Below the pieces are notes generated by a model. That model was not told the origin of the DNA, ran no database searches, and was given only the letters and a program-made list of their open reading frames with translations. From Candidatus Dechloromonas phosphorivorans (lineage in GTDB: Bacteria > Pseudomonadota > Gammaproteobacteria > Burkholderiales > Rhodocyclaceae), in the NCBI GenBank assembly GCA_016714975.1, contig JADKBR010000026.1, forward strand, positions 62,001-126,000: 64,000 nt of DNA, in the 5' to 3' direction. The translations under genes and the position numbers were made by a program. Positions 17,349-24,878 of the stretch are shown here, one piece after another; positions within the stretch are counted from its first letter, which is position 1, and every line of letters starts with the position of its first letter.

Positions 17349-18416
17349 TCAGGCGGCGAGCCGCTCGCCCCGGAATACCCTGATTGCGCGCGGGCGCAGC
17401 GAAACGTTGTCGCCTTCGTGCAGGCCGAGCGCGCTCAGCGCGTCGCGCGCAATGGTGACCTCGACCAATTCGCCGTCCACCCGCGCCAGTTCGACCTGGG
17501 CCGTCGGCCCGACCGAGATGACGCGCAGGATGCGGGCCGGAAAGCCGCCTTCCGGCGAATCCACCGGCAAGAGGTCGAACTCGTGCGGGCGCACGAAGGC
17601 AATCGCCTGATCCGTCACGTTGTGGTCCCGGCCGACGTGCAGCGCATGCTCGCCGACATGCAGATGGGCACCGTCGACGCGACCGTGGAACAGATTGACC
17701 GAACCGAGGAAGCTGGCGACGAAGGGCGTCGCCGGGTTGTCGTAGACCTCTTCCGGGGTGCCCACCTGTTCGACCTTGCCCTTGTTGATAACCACCACAC
17801 GGTCGGAAACCTCGAGCGCCTCTTCCTGGTCGTGTGTGACGAAAACACTGGTGACGTGGATTTCGTCATGCAGCTGGCGCAGCCAGCGCCGGAGCTCCTT
17901 GCGCACCTTGGCATCGAGCGCGCCGAACGGCTCGTCGAGCAACAGCACCTTGGGTTCGACCGCCAGGGCGCGGGCCAGCGCGATGCGCTGGCGCTGCCCG
18001 CCGGACAGTTGCGACGGATAGCGGTCGGCCAGCCAGCCAAGCTGCACGAGGTCGAGCAGGCGCGTCACGCGCTTCTTGATCTCGGCCTCGGCCGGGCGGA
18101 ATCTCTTGGGCCGCACGCGCAGGCCGAAGGCGACGTTGTCGAATACCGTCATGTGGCGGAACAGCGCGTAATGCTGGAAGACGAAGCCGACCTGGCGCTC
18201 GCGTACGTGGCGGTTGGAGGCATCCTCGCCGTCGAGCAGGATCCTGCCGCTGTCGGCAAATTCGAGGCCGGCAATGATGCGCAGCAGGGTCGTCTTGCCG
18301 CAACCCGATGGGCCGAGCAACGCGACCAACTGGCCGGACGGAATGTCGAGCGAGACGTTGTCGAGGGCGCGGAAAGCACCGAACTGCTTGTTGATGTCAG
18401 TAACTTGGATACCCAT
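17349..18416 (-). CDS. cysA: sulfate/thiosulfate ABC transporter ATPase
   Basis: 355 aa. Energises sulfate import. Walker A GPSGCGKTT (about 35-43), signature LSGGQRQRIALARAL and Walker B VLLLDEPFGALD are intact; the last 110 residues form the CysA C-terminal regulatory (TOBE-like) domain. ATG at 18416 lies 2 bases after the cysW stop, so the pair is tightly coupled. Third gene of cysT-cysW-cysA-cysB. Confidence 0.96.
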   Translation of the reverse strand: MGIQVTDINKQFGAFRALDNVSLDIPSGQLVALLGPSGCGKTTLLRIIAGLEFADSGRILLDGEDASNRHVRERQVGFVFQHYALFRHMTVFDNVAFGLRVRPKRFRPAEAEIKKRVTRLLDLVQLGWLADRYPSQLSGGQRQRIALARALAVEPKVLLLDEPFGALDAKVRKELRRWLRQLHDEIHVTSVFVTHDQEEALEVSDRVVVINKGKVEQVGTPEEVYDNPATPFVASFLGSVNLFHGRVDGAHLHVGEHALHVGRDHNVTDQAIAFVRPHEFDLLPVDSPEGGFPARILRVISVGPTAQVELARVDGELVEVTIARDALSALGLHEGDNVSLRPRAIRVFRGERLAA

Positions 18417-18418
18417 GA

Positions 18419-19312
18419 TTAGCTCTCCGAGGGTTTTTGCGATTCGCTGATCTGTTTGCGGGTCTGCCGCTCGACCAGGGTCTTCAGCCCCAGCGTGACG
18501 ATGGCGAGCATGGCCAGCAGGGATGCCACGGCAAAGGCGGCGGCGTAGTTGTATTCGTTGTAGAGAATTTCCACATGCAGCGGCATGGTGTTGGTCAGGC
18601 CGCGGATATGTCCGGAAACCACGGAAACGGCACCGAACTCGCCCATCGCCCGGGCGTTGCAGAGAATCACGCCATAAAGCAGGCCCCATTTGATGTTGGG
18701 CAGCGTCGTATGCCAGAACACCTGCCAGCCGGAAGCGCCGAGCACCACCGCCGCTTCCTCTTCTTCGGCGCCCTGGGCTTCCATCAGCGGGATCAATTCG
18801 CGCGCGACAAAGGGGAAGGTCACGAAGATGGTGGCCAGCACAATGCCTGGCACGGCAAACAGGATCTTGATGTCGTGCTCGGCCAGCCACGGGCCGAACC
18901 AGCCCTGGGCGCCGAAAATCAGCACGTAGATCAGACCGGAAACGACCGGCGAGATCGAGAACGGCAGGTCGATCAGCGTGATCAGGAAGCGCTTGCCGCG
19001 GAATTCGAACTTGGCGATCGCCCACGCCGCCGAGACGCCGAACACCACGTTCAGGGGCACGGCAATGGCGGCCGTAATCAGGGTCAGCCTGATTGCCGCC
19101 AGCGCGTCGTGATTGGTCAGCGCAGACAGATAGACATCCCAGCCCTTTCGCAGCGCCTGGACGAAGACCGTGGCCAGCGGAAAGAGCAGAAAGATGACGA
19201 AGAAGCTCAGGGCAACGGTGATCAGCGTTAGCTTGATCCAGGCGGGCTCACGAGTACTGGGCGTCTCATAGCGCTCCAGCCCGCCCGGTTGCAATGCGAT
19301 GCTCGCGCTCAT
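18419..19312 (-). CDS. cysW: sulfate/thiosulfate ABC transporter permease CysW
   Basis: 297 aa inner-membrane permease with about six membrane spans, beginning at WIKLTLITVALSFFVIFLLF (about 25-44). The cytoplasmic EAA loop for ATPase docking is EEEEAAVVLGASGWQVFWHTTLP, with a permease signature further on. Starts 1 base after the cysT stop. Forms the channel with CysT; ligand comes from Sbp, encoded just upstream. Confidence 0.96.
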   Translation of the reverse strand: MSASIALQPGGLERYETPSTREPAWIKLTLITVALSFFVIFLLFPLATVFVQALRKGWDVYLSALTNHDALAAIRLTLITAAIAVPLNVVFGVSAAWAIAKFEFRGKRFLITLIDLPFSISPVVSGLIYVLIFGAQGWFGPWLAEHDIKILFAVPGIVLATIFVTFPFVARELIPLMEAQGAEEEEAAVVLGASGWQVFWHTTLPNIKWGLLYGVILCNARAMGEFGAVSVVSGHIRGLTNTMPLHVEILYNEYNYAAAFAVASLLAMLAIVTLGLKTLVERQTRKQISESQKPSES

Positions 19313-19313
19313 G

Positions 19314-20150
19314 TCAGGCTCCCTTCGTGTAACGGCCGTTCATCCAGCCCTGCAACCCGTTGATCACGAGCAGGAGGATGAAGGAGATGAGCAGCATGAC
19401 CGAGGCAATGGCGGTAGCGCCCTGGTAGTCATACTGTTCCAGTTTGGTAATGATCATCAGCGGCGTGATTTCCGACACCATCGGCATGTTGCCGGCAATG
19501 AAGATGACCGAACCGTACTCGCCCACCGCCCGGGCAAAGGCCATGGCAAAGCCGGTCAGCAGGGCCGGCGCCACGTGCGGCAGGATGATTTTCAGGAAAG
19601 TCTGCCAGCGCGAAGCGCCGAGACCGGCAGCCGCTTCTTCGACTTCCTTTTCAAGGTCGGCCAGCACCGGCTGCACGGTACGCACGACGAACGGCAGACC
19701 GATGAAGATCAGCGCGATCAGCACGCCTTTTGGTGTGTACGCGATCTCGATACCGAACGGCGCCAGCAGGCTACCGATCGGGCCATTCGGTGCGTACAGC
19801 GCAGCCAGCGCAATCCCGGCAACCGCGGTGGGCAGCGCGAACGGCAGATCGACCAGCGCATCAACCAGCCCCTTGCCGGGAAAGCGATAACGCACCAGCA
19901 CCCAGGCGAAAATCAGGCCGAAAATGACGTTGACCGCGGCAGCCACCAAGGACGCGCCAAAAGTGAGCTTGTAACTCGCCACCACGCGCGGCTCGGTCAC
20001 CGCGGACCAGAAGGACTCCCAGCCCATGCCGACCGTGTTGGTCACCACTGCCGACAGCGGGATAAGGACGATCAGGGTCAGATAGAAGATCGTATACCCG
20101 AGAGACAATCGAAAGCCCGGTAACGGGCTGAAGTTCTTGAAACTTGCCAT
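19314..20150 (-). CDS. cysT: sulfate/thiosulfate ABC transporter permease CysT
   Basis: 278 aa permease with about six membrane spans. The EAA loop EEAAAGLGASRWQTFLKIILP and the DLPFALPTAVAGIALA segment are typical of CysT (CysU). ATG at 20150 follows AGGGAAA; a longer in-frame reading from 20204 adds no homology. First gene of cysTWAB. The 180 bases upstream are AT-rich, contain a terminator for sbp and then a likely own promoter with TATAAA (minus strand, 20233-20238). Confidence 0.95.
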   Translation of the reverse strand: MASFKNFSPLPGFRLSLGYTIFYLTLIVLIPLSAVVTNTVGMGWESFWSAVTEPRVVASYKLTFGASLVAAAVNVIFGLIFAWVLVRYRFPGKGLVDALVDLPFALPTAVAGIALAALYAPNGPIGSLLAPFGIEIAYTPKGVLIALIFIGLPFVVRTVQPVLADLEKEVEEAAAGLGASRWQTFLKIILPHVAPALLTGFAMAFARAVGEYGSVIFIAGNMPMVSEITPLMIITKLEQYDYQGATAIASVMLLISFILLLVINGLQGWMNGRYTKGA

Positions 20151-20283
20151 AACATTTCCCTGATGAGAGTTTTCTCGTTCGCTCCGCTTGCTGCATTGCA
20201 GCATTCATTGCCCGAAGTGTAGGGGAAAGCGCTTTATAGGACAAAATACTTAAATTGAAATAGTTAAGATTAAATACATATAA

Positions 20284-20315
20284 CAAAGGGCGAAGGGCTT
20301 TCGCCGCTTCGCCCT
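20284..20315 (-). terminator. terminator between sbp and cysT
   Basis: On the minus strand AGGGCGAAG and CTTCGCCCT pair perfectly over 9 bases (20307-20315 with 20287-20295), followed by TTGTTATAT. It starts 18 bases after the sbp stop and should give more sbp than cysTWA transcript. Confidence 0.75.
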
Positions 20316-20332
20316 CTTCACTTACCAGGAGC

Positions 20333-21340
20333 TTATTTCTTGCCGGTCGGAATATAGATCTGGTCGAAGGTGCCACCATCGGAGAAATGCACCTTCTGTG
20401 CGTTGCGCCAACCACCGAAAGCCTTTTCGATGGTCACCAGCTTGACCTTGGCGAACTGCTTGGCATATTTGGCGGCAATCTTGGCGTCCTGTGGCCGGTA
20501 GAAGTGCTTCGCGGCAAGTTCTTGGCCTTCCGGCGAATACAGGTACTCAAGGTAAGCCTGCGCCACCTTGCGCGTGCCGCGCTTGTCGACGGTCTTGTCG
20601 ACGACACTGACCGGCGGCTCGGCGAGGATGGACAGCGACGGCGTGACGATTTCAAACTTGTCGCCGAGTTCCTTGAGCGACAGGTAGGCTTCGTTTTCCC
20701 AAGCCAGCAATACGTCGCCGATACCGCGTTCGACGAAGGTCGTCGTCGAGCCGCGCGCGCCGGAATCGAGCACCTTGACGTTCTTGAAGATCTGCCCGAC
20801 GAATTCCTTGGCCTTGGCTTCGTTGCCGCCCGGCTGTTCGAGGGCGTAGGCCCAGGCTGCCAGGTAGTTCCAGCGGGCGCCGCCGGAGGTCTTGGGGTTC
20901 GGCGTGATGATGCCGACGTCCGGCTTGACCAGGTCGTTCCAGTCCTTGATCCCCTTGGGGTTGCCCTTGCGCACCAAAAAGACGATGGTCGAGGTATAGG
21001 GCGAGGAGTTGTTCGGCAAGCGTTTCTGCCAGTCCGCCGGGATCAGGCCCTTGTCGGAAATCGCGTCAATGTCGTAGGCCAGCGCCAGCGTCACGACATC
21101 GGCGTCGAGGCCGTCGATGACGGCGCGCGCCTGCTTGCCGGAACCGCCATGCGACTGGTTGATGGTGACATTGTCGCCGGCCTTGGCTTTCCAGTACTTG
21201 GCAAAGGCTGCGTTGTACTCCTGATAGAGTTCGCGCGTCGGATCGTACGAGACATTGAGCAGCGTGACGTCGGCCGCCAGGGCATTGCCGGCAACCAGCG
21301 ATGCGGCGAGCAGGCCGGCAATGATGGATCTGATTTTCAT
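20333..21340 (-). CDS. sbp: periplasmic sulfate-binding protein
   Basis: 335 aa. Sec signal peptide at residues 1-22 (cleavage after GNALA), then the Sbp/CysP fold with NVSYDPTRELYQEYN, NQSHGGSGKQARAVIDG and the GIITPNPKTSGGARWN block that lines the sulfate site. ATG at 21340; the in-frame extension to 21406 is not signal-like. It feeds CysTWA encoded downstream but is separated by a terminator. A shared upstream element lies 57 bases before the start. Confidence 0.95.
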   Translation of the reverse strand: MKIRSIIAGLLAASLVAGNALAADVTLLNVSYDPTRELYQEYNAAFAKYWKAKAGDNVTINQSHGGSGKQARAVIDGLDADVVTLALAYDIDAISDKGLIPADWQKRLPNNSSPYTSTIVFLVRKGNPKGIKDWNDLVKPDVGIITPNPKTSGGARWNYLAAWAYALEQPGGNEAKAKEFVGQIFKNVKVLDSGARGSTTTFVERGIGDVLLAWENEAYLSLKELGDKFEIVTPSLSILAEPPVSVVDKTVDKRGTRKVAQAYLEYLYSPEGQELAAKHFYRPQDAKIAAKYAKQFAKVKLVTIEKAFGGWRNAQKVHFSDGGTFDQIYIPTGKK

Positions 21341-21396
21341 GATGACTCCGTTCGGTTGAGGTGGAGCGGAGTCTAAGAAGATCGTTCGTGCGCCAG

Positions 21397-21417
21397 AACG
21401 AATCATTCTTCATTTGC
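21397..21417 (-). promoter_or_regulatory. shared sulfur-gene upstream element (sbp copy)
   Basis: On the minus strand reads GCAAATGAA-GAATG-ATTCGTT, 18 of 21 bases identical to the copy before fccA. It lies 57 bases upstream of the sbp start. ATGAA and TTCGT form an imperfect dyad, as expected for a LysR-type site. Function is inferred from recurrence. Confidence 0.5.
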
Positions 21418-21465
21418 TTATACGTCGATCGCGAAATAACAATTGCCGGGCGCTGATGACGCCAC

Positions 21466-21816
21466 TCACCCCCCGGATTCTTCTCCCGCCTGCTGTATCC
21501 GATAGCCGTGCGCCTGCAGCAGACGAACGGCCTGCTCGACGTTCCTGCGCGTCTTTCCGGGCAGTCTTTGCCCCTCAGGTGTCTGCGGTTTCAGTTCACA
21601 GCCATGGGCTTGCAGCCAAGCACTGATCGCCTGCAAGCCTTTCTGTCCGATGCCTTCTGCTTGCTGCAGGCGACGGTAGCCAAGCGCGGCGACTTCGGCC
21701 GGGGAAAATTCCGGGCGGTCGAATATCTTGCGCAGGGCGTTCTGTTGCAGGGTCGGCAAGCAGTTCATGGCACGCGCCGCTGCACTGTCCGAACCGTTGC
21801 TCGGTTTGTCTGCCAT
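21466..21816 (-). CDS. small helix-hairpin-helix-like protein of unknown function
   Basis: 116 aa, soluble, no signal. Residues 45-70 (ALGYRRLQQAEGIGQKGLQAISAWLQAHG) resemble the helix-hairpin-helix found in the RNA polymerase alpha C-terminal domain and related DNA-binding proteins. The C-terminal third (GKTRRNVEQAVRLLQAHGY) is basic. GGAG lies 9 bases before the ATG. It lies alone between sbp and fccA, divergent from fccA. A nucleic-acid role is only a guess from the fold. Confidence 0.65.
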   Translation of the reverse strand: MADKPSNGSDSAAARAMNCLPTLQQNALRKIFDRPEFSPAEVAALGYRRLQQAEGIGQKGLQAISAWLQAHGCELKPQTPEGQRLPGKTRRNVEQAVRLLQAHGYRIQQAGEESGG

Positions 21817-21967
21817 GGATTGGATCTCCGACTCCGGATGGTCATTCGCAAGAAGAGGGCTTGGGCCTGAGATTAGGACGGGTCGGCGAGCCTCGCAACG
21901 ACGATTTGCTGATAACGATATGCCCGATCGGCAAGCCCCGAAGCGATGCCAGGCCCTGCACTTCTTT

Positions 21968-21988
21968 GCATATGAAAAATAATTCGTT
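21968..21988 (+). promoter_or_regulatory. shared sulfur-gene upstream element (fccA copy)
   Basis: GCATATGAA-AAATA-ATTCGTT, 103 bases before the fccA start and oriented with the gene. Close copies or variants lie before sbp, the rhodanese gene, the arsR gene, the phasin gene and the yedE pair. Confidence 0.5.
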
Positions 21989-22090
21989 GGTCAGACAGCT
22001 TCGATCCTGCACATTCACAGCGATTGAAACCGCCGGCGGCTCGGGTTTGTGCAATCCACACCGGCCAAGGCACATCGACAGGGAGAATCC

Positions 22091-22402
22091 ATGAAACGCC
22101 TCTTGCCATTGCTCGGACTGCTGGCTTCCGCCGCGGCTCTTTCCGCGGAAGGGAACACCCAGCCCACTGCGCCGGCGCCCTTCCCCTATTTCGTCGCCAA
22201 CTGCTTCAACTGCCACGGCACCGAAGGCCGGGTCAATTCCGCGATTCCGGCAATCGCCGGGCGCGACAAGGCGTATCTGGAAGAAACCCTGAAGGCCTAC
22301 AAGGCCGGCACCAAGCAGGCCACGATCATGAATCAGTTGGCCAAGGGCTATACCGATGAAGAAATCGTCGTACTCGCCGATTACTTTTCCCGTCAGAAAT
22401 AG
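22091..22402 (+). CDS. fccA: flavocytochrome c sulfide dehydrogenase, cytochrome subunit
   Basis: 103 aa. Signal peptide at residues 1-19, then one haem-binding CFNCH at residues 38-42 and a likely distal methionine M80, so a periplasmic mono-haem class I cytochrome c. It would accept electrons from the FccB subunit encoded 6 bases downstream. A. vinosum FccA is a larger di-haem protein; this single-haem form resembles the short FccA of other sulfur oxidisers. ATG at 22091 follows GGGAGAA. Confidence 0.88.
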   Translation: MKRLLPLLGLLASAAALSAEGNTQPTAPAPFPYFVANCFNCHGTEGRVNSAIPAIAGRDKAYLEETLKAYKAGTKQATIMNQLAKGYTDEEIVVLADYFSRQK

Positions 22403-22408
22403 GGGGCG

Positions 22409-23716
22409 ATGACCATGTCCCTGATCAACAATGACCGCCGCCGCCTGCTTCAGGCCTTCGGTGCCTCCGCCACACTGGCCGGCGCCGCGCTGCTGCCCGG
22501 CGGAGCCTTCGCCGCCCCGAAGAAGGGCAAGAAACTCGGCCGTGTCGTCGTCATCGGCGCCGGCTTCGGCGGCGCCACTGCCGCCAAGTACCTGCGCAAA
22601 TGGAGCGACGGCGCCATCGAGGTGGTGCTCATCGAGCGCAACAAGGAATTCATCTCCTGCCCGACTTCCAATGAAGTGCTGGCCGGCCATCGCGAGTTCG
22701 ACACACTCGTCCACAGCTTCGATGGCTTGAAGAAGAACTGGGGGATCAAGATGGTGCACGCCGCGGTGACCGCGGTCGACCCGGAAAAGCGGACGGTCAA
22801 GACCGATCGCGGCGACAGCTTCACTTACGATCACCTGGTCATCTCGCCGGGCATCGATTTCAACTTCGGCGCCGTCACCGGCTACGACGAAGCGGCCCAG
22901 AAGAAGATCCTGCACGCCTGGAAAGCCGGCCCGCAGACCGTCGCGTTGCGCAAGCAACTGGTCGATCTGCCCGATGGCGGCACCTTCATCATCTCGATTC
23001 CGAAAGCACCCTACCGCTGCCCGCCCGGACCCTACGAGCGCGCTGGCCTGGTTGCCAGCTACTTCAAGGTGCACAAGCCGAACGCGAAGATCCTCGTCCT
23101 AGACGCCAACGACAAGATCATTTCCAAGACCAAGCTGTTCGCCGACAACTGGGCCAGCGACTACAAGGGCATTATCGAGTATCGTCCGAACTGGAATACG
23201 GTCGAAATCAACGCCGAGTCGAACATCATCACCAGCGAAATCGGCGACCGTGAGCGCGGTGACGTGATCAACCTGATCCCGCCGCAGACCGCCGGCAAGA
23301 TCGCCCACGACATCGGCGTCGTCAACGCCAACAACCGCTGGGCGACGGTCGACTGGGTGACGCTCGAGTCGACCGCCGTGAAGAATGTTCACGTTCTCGG
23401 CGACGCGACCCTGTCGGCGCCACTGATGCCGAAATCCGGCCACATCGCCAACCAGCACGGCAAGGCAGCGGCGGCGGCGATCTTCGAAATCCTCTCGGGA
23501 CGCGAGGCCCGTCCGACGCTGATGGCCAACACCTGCTACTCGCTGGTCGACGACCGGCGCGCCATCCACGTCGATTCGGTGCACCGCTGGAACCCCGAGA
23601 AGAAGCAGTTGCTGGTGGTCGAAGGTTCGGGCGGCGTCTCGAAGGAACCGTCTGTCGAGGAAGGCTTGTACGCCCGGGCGTGGGCCAAGAACATCTGGTC
23701 GGACATCCTTTCATGA
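22409..23716 (+). CDS. fccB: flavocytochrome c sulfide dehydrogenase, flavoprotein subunit
   Basis: 435 aa. Tat signal with RRR at residues 10-12 (NDRRRLLQAFGAS) and cleavage near residue 36. FAD motif VVVIGAGFGG (46-55). C84 in FISCPTSNEVL matches the cysteine that carries covalent FAD in FccB. C204 (PYRCPPGPYERAGL) and C376 (NTCYSL) are the redox disulfide where sulfide is oxidised. Starts 6 bases after fccA; a second ATG at 22415 is also possible. Oxidises sulfide to sulfur or polysulfide in the periplasm and passes electrons to FccA. Confidence 0.95.
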   Translation: MTMSLINNDRRRLLQAFGASATLAGAALLPGGAFAAPKKGKKLGRVVVIGAGFGGATAAKYLRKWSDGAIEVVLIERNKEFISCPTSNEVLAGHREFDTLVHSFDGLKKNWGIKMVHAAVTAVDPEKRTVKTDRGDSFTYDHLVISPGIDFNFGAVTGYDEAAQKKILHAWKAGPQTVALRKQLVDLPDGGTFIISIPKAPYRCPPGPYERAGLVASYFKVHKPNAKILVLDANDKIISKTKLFADNWASDYKGIIEYRPNWNTVEINAESNIITSEIGDRERGDVINLIPPQTAGKIAHDIGVVNANNRWATVDWVTLESTAVKNVHVLGDATLSAPLMPKSGHIANQHGKAAAAAIFEILSGREARPTLMANTCYSLVDDRRAIHVDSVHRWNPEKKQLLVVEGSGGVSKEPSVEEGLYARAWAKNIWSDILS

Positions 23717-23725
23717 GCAAGCATC

Positions 23726-24301
23726 GTGGATAGGGTGCTGATCGTCCCCGGACTGCGCAACAGCGGTCCGGACCACTGGCAAAGCTGGCTCGAAAACGTA
23801 CTGCCCGACACCCACCGCGTCGTCCAGAATAACTGGGAGCAGCCCTGCCTGAGCGACTGGGCCGCACGCGTTCGCGAGGAGATTGATGCGCAAGGCGAGC
23901 CAGTATGGGTGGTCGCCCACAGTTTCGGATGCCTTGCCGCAGTGACCGCCGGGCTCGTGCGCGGCGAGCGCATACGCGGGGCGCTTCTCGTGGCGCCTGC
24001 CGACCCCGATCACTTCAGCGAGCCGGCGGCCTTGCTCGAGGAACGACTGGCGTTCCCGAGCGTGGTCGTCGCGAGCGAAAACGATCCGTGGGTCGCGACC
24101 AACGTCGCCCGGCATTGGGCAAGGCATTGGGGCAGCGATTTCGTCAACGTCGGCGCAGCCGGCCACATCAACGTCGATTCGGGTCACGGACCGTGGCCCG
24201 AAGTCCTGCAGTTGCTGGAACGCCTGCGCGTGGGCACATCGCCTGCCGGACCCGTTTCGCAACAGGCCCGCCCGTTAGATGCATTTCGTATATGCATCTG
24301 A
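23726..24301 (+). CDS. RBBP9/YdeN-family alpha/beta hydrolase
   Basis: 191 aa from a GTG at 23726, 9 bases after fccB. The N-terminus RVLIVPGLRNSGPDHWQSWLE and the nucleophile elbow VAHSFGCLA (serine near residue 75) are typical of this small serine hydrolase family; a later ENDPWV and GHINVDSGHGPWPE supply the expected acid and histidine. Cytoplasmic. Likely in the same transcript as fccAB; its role in sulfur metabolism is unknown. The gene end carries the palindrome at 24277-24299. Confidence 0.82.
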   Translation: MDRVLIVPGLRNSGPDHWQSWLENVLPDTHRVVQNNWEQPCLSDWAARVREEIDAQGEPVWVVAHSFGCLAAVTAGLVRGERIRGALLVAPADPDHFSEPAALLEERLAFPSVVVASENDPWVATNVARHWARHWGSDFVNVGAAGHINVDSGHGPWPEVLQLLERLRVGTSPAGPVSQQARPLDAFRICI

Positions 24302-24310
24302 ATATTCGTT
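24277..24310 (+). promoter_or_regulatory. palindrome and shared element upstream of arsR-family gene
   Basis: AGATGCAT (24277-24284) and ATGCATCT (24292-24299) are a perfect 8+8 inverted repeat with a 7-base gap. Overlapping it, GCATCTGAATATTCGTT (24294-24310) resembles the fccA upstream element with 4 bases missing. It lies about 190 bases before the regulator start, inside the end of the hydrolase gene. A candidate operator for the ArsR protein or CysB. Confidence 0.45.
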
Positions 24311-24493
24311 CGTTTGCTTCAATATGGGCAGGCCGTACACTCCGGCCATCGTCCCAGCCGGCGGGGGCGCGCGCTATCTGCCTGCCGCAATTCCGCGCTC
24401 GCCGCGGCGTTGACCGCAGCATTGCGAGCAAGGGGCGCGACGGCCCGCCTTGCCGGAAATCCCCGCTGATCCGAGTTGCCAGGAACGAATACC

Positions 24494-24787
24494 ATGCAGG
24501 CAGGCTGGAGCGACAAGCAGATCAACCTGACCGCCAGACGGCTCAAGGCGATCGCACAACCGCTCCGCCTGGGCATAATCTGCCTGCTTGCCGAAGGCGA
24601 ACGCTCGGTCGGCAAAATCTGTGACGCCCTCGGCACGACGCAGCCCAACATCTCCCAGCACCTCGGCGTGCTGGCAGACCAGAAAGTCCTGACCTCGAGG
24701 AAAGACGCCAACCGGGTCTATTACTCGATCGCGGATGCCCGGCTGCTGGAGGTGATTGAACTGCTCAGGACCACCCACTGCTCCTGA
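24494..24787 (+). CDS. ArsR/SmtB-family regulator, possible persulfide sensor
   Basis: 97 aa winged-helix repressor. Residues 14-77 form the ArsR HTH (KAIAQPLRLGIICLLAEGE, TTQPNISQHLGVLAD, YYSIAD wing). It has cysteines at 30, 43 and 96. C30 in the helix after PLRLG and C96 next to the C-terminus are 66 residues apart, the spacing of the dithiol in the persulfide sensors SqrR and BigR; the metal-binding CxC of ArsR/SmtB is absent. ATG at 24494 has AGGAA 8 bases upstream; a TTG at 24476 would add 6 residues. Its position after fccAB suggests it controls sulfide oxidation; that is inference. Confidence 0.85.
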   Translation: MQAGWSDKQINLTARRLKAIAQPLRLGIICLLAEGERSVGKICDALGTTQPNISQHLGVLADQKVLTSRKDANRVYYSIADARLLEVIELLRTTHCS

Positions 24788-24827
24788 GCAGCCTTCTTGT
24801 GCGCCGGCAAACCGCCTCCATGAATAC

Positions 24828-24853
24828 GAACGGACCCGCATTCGGGCCCGTTC
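24828..24853. terminator. hairpin between convergent arsR and cysteine desulfurase genes
   Basis: GAACGGACCCG and CGGGCCCGTTC pair with one mismatch around a 4-base loop. It lies in the 91-base gap between two gene ends, so it can serve both. No clear T-run on either side, so efficiency is uncertain. Confidence 0.5.
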
Positions 24854-24878
24854 CTGATGGCAGCGACAGGTGATAGCC

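Noticed and set aside
24302..24493. SqrR-type operator ATTC-N8-GAAT before the ArsR-family gene
   Set aside because: I searched by eye and found only partial matches; the exact spacing does not occur.
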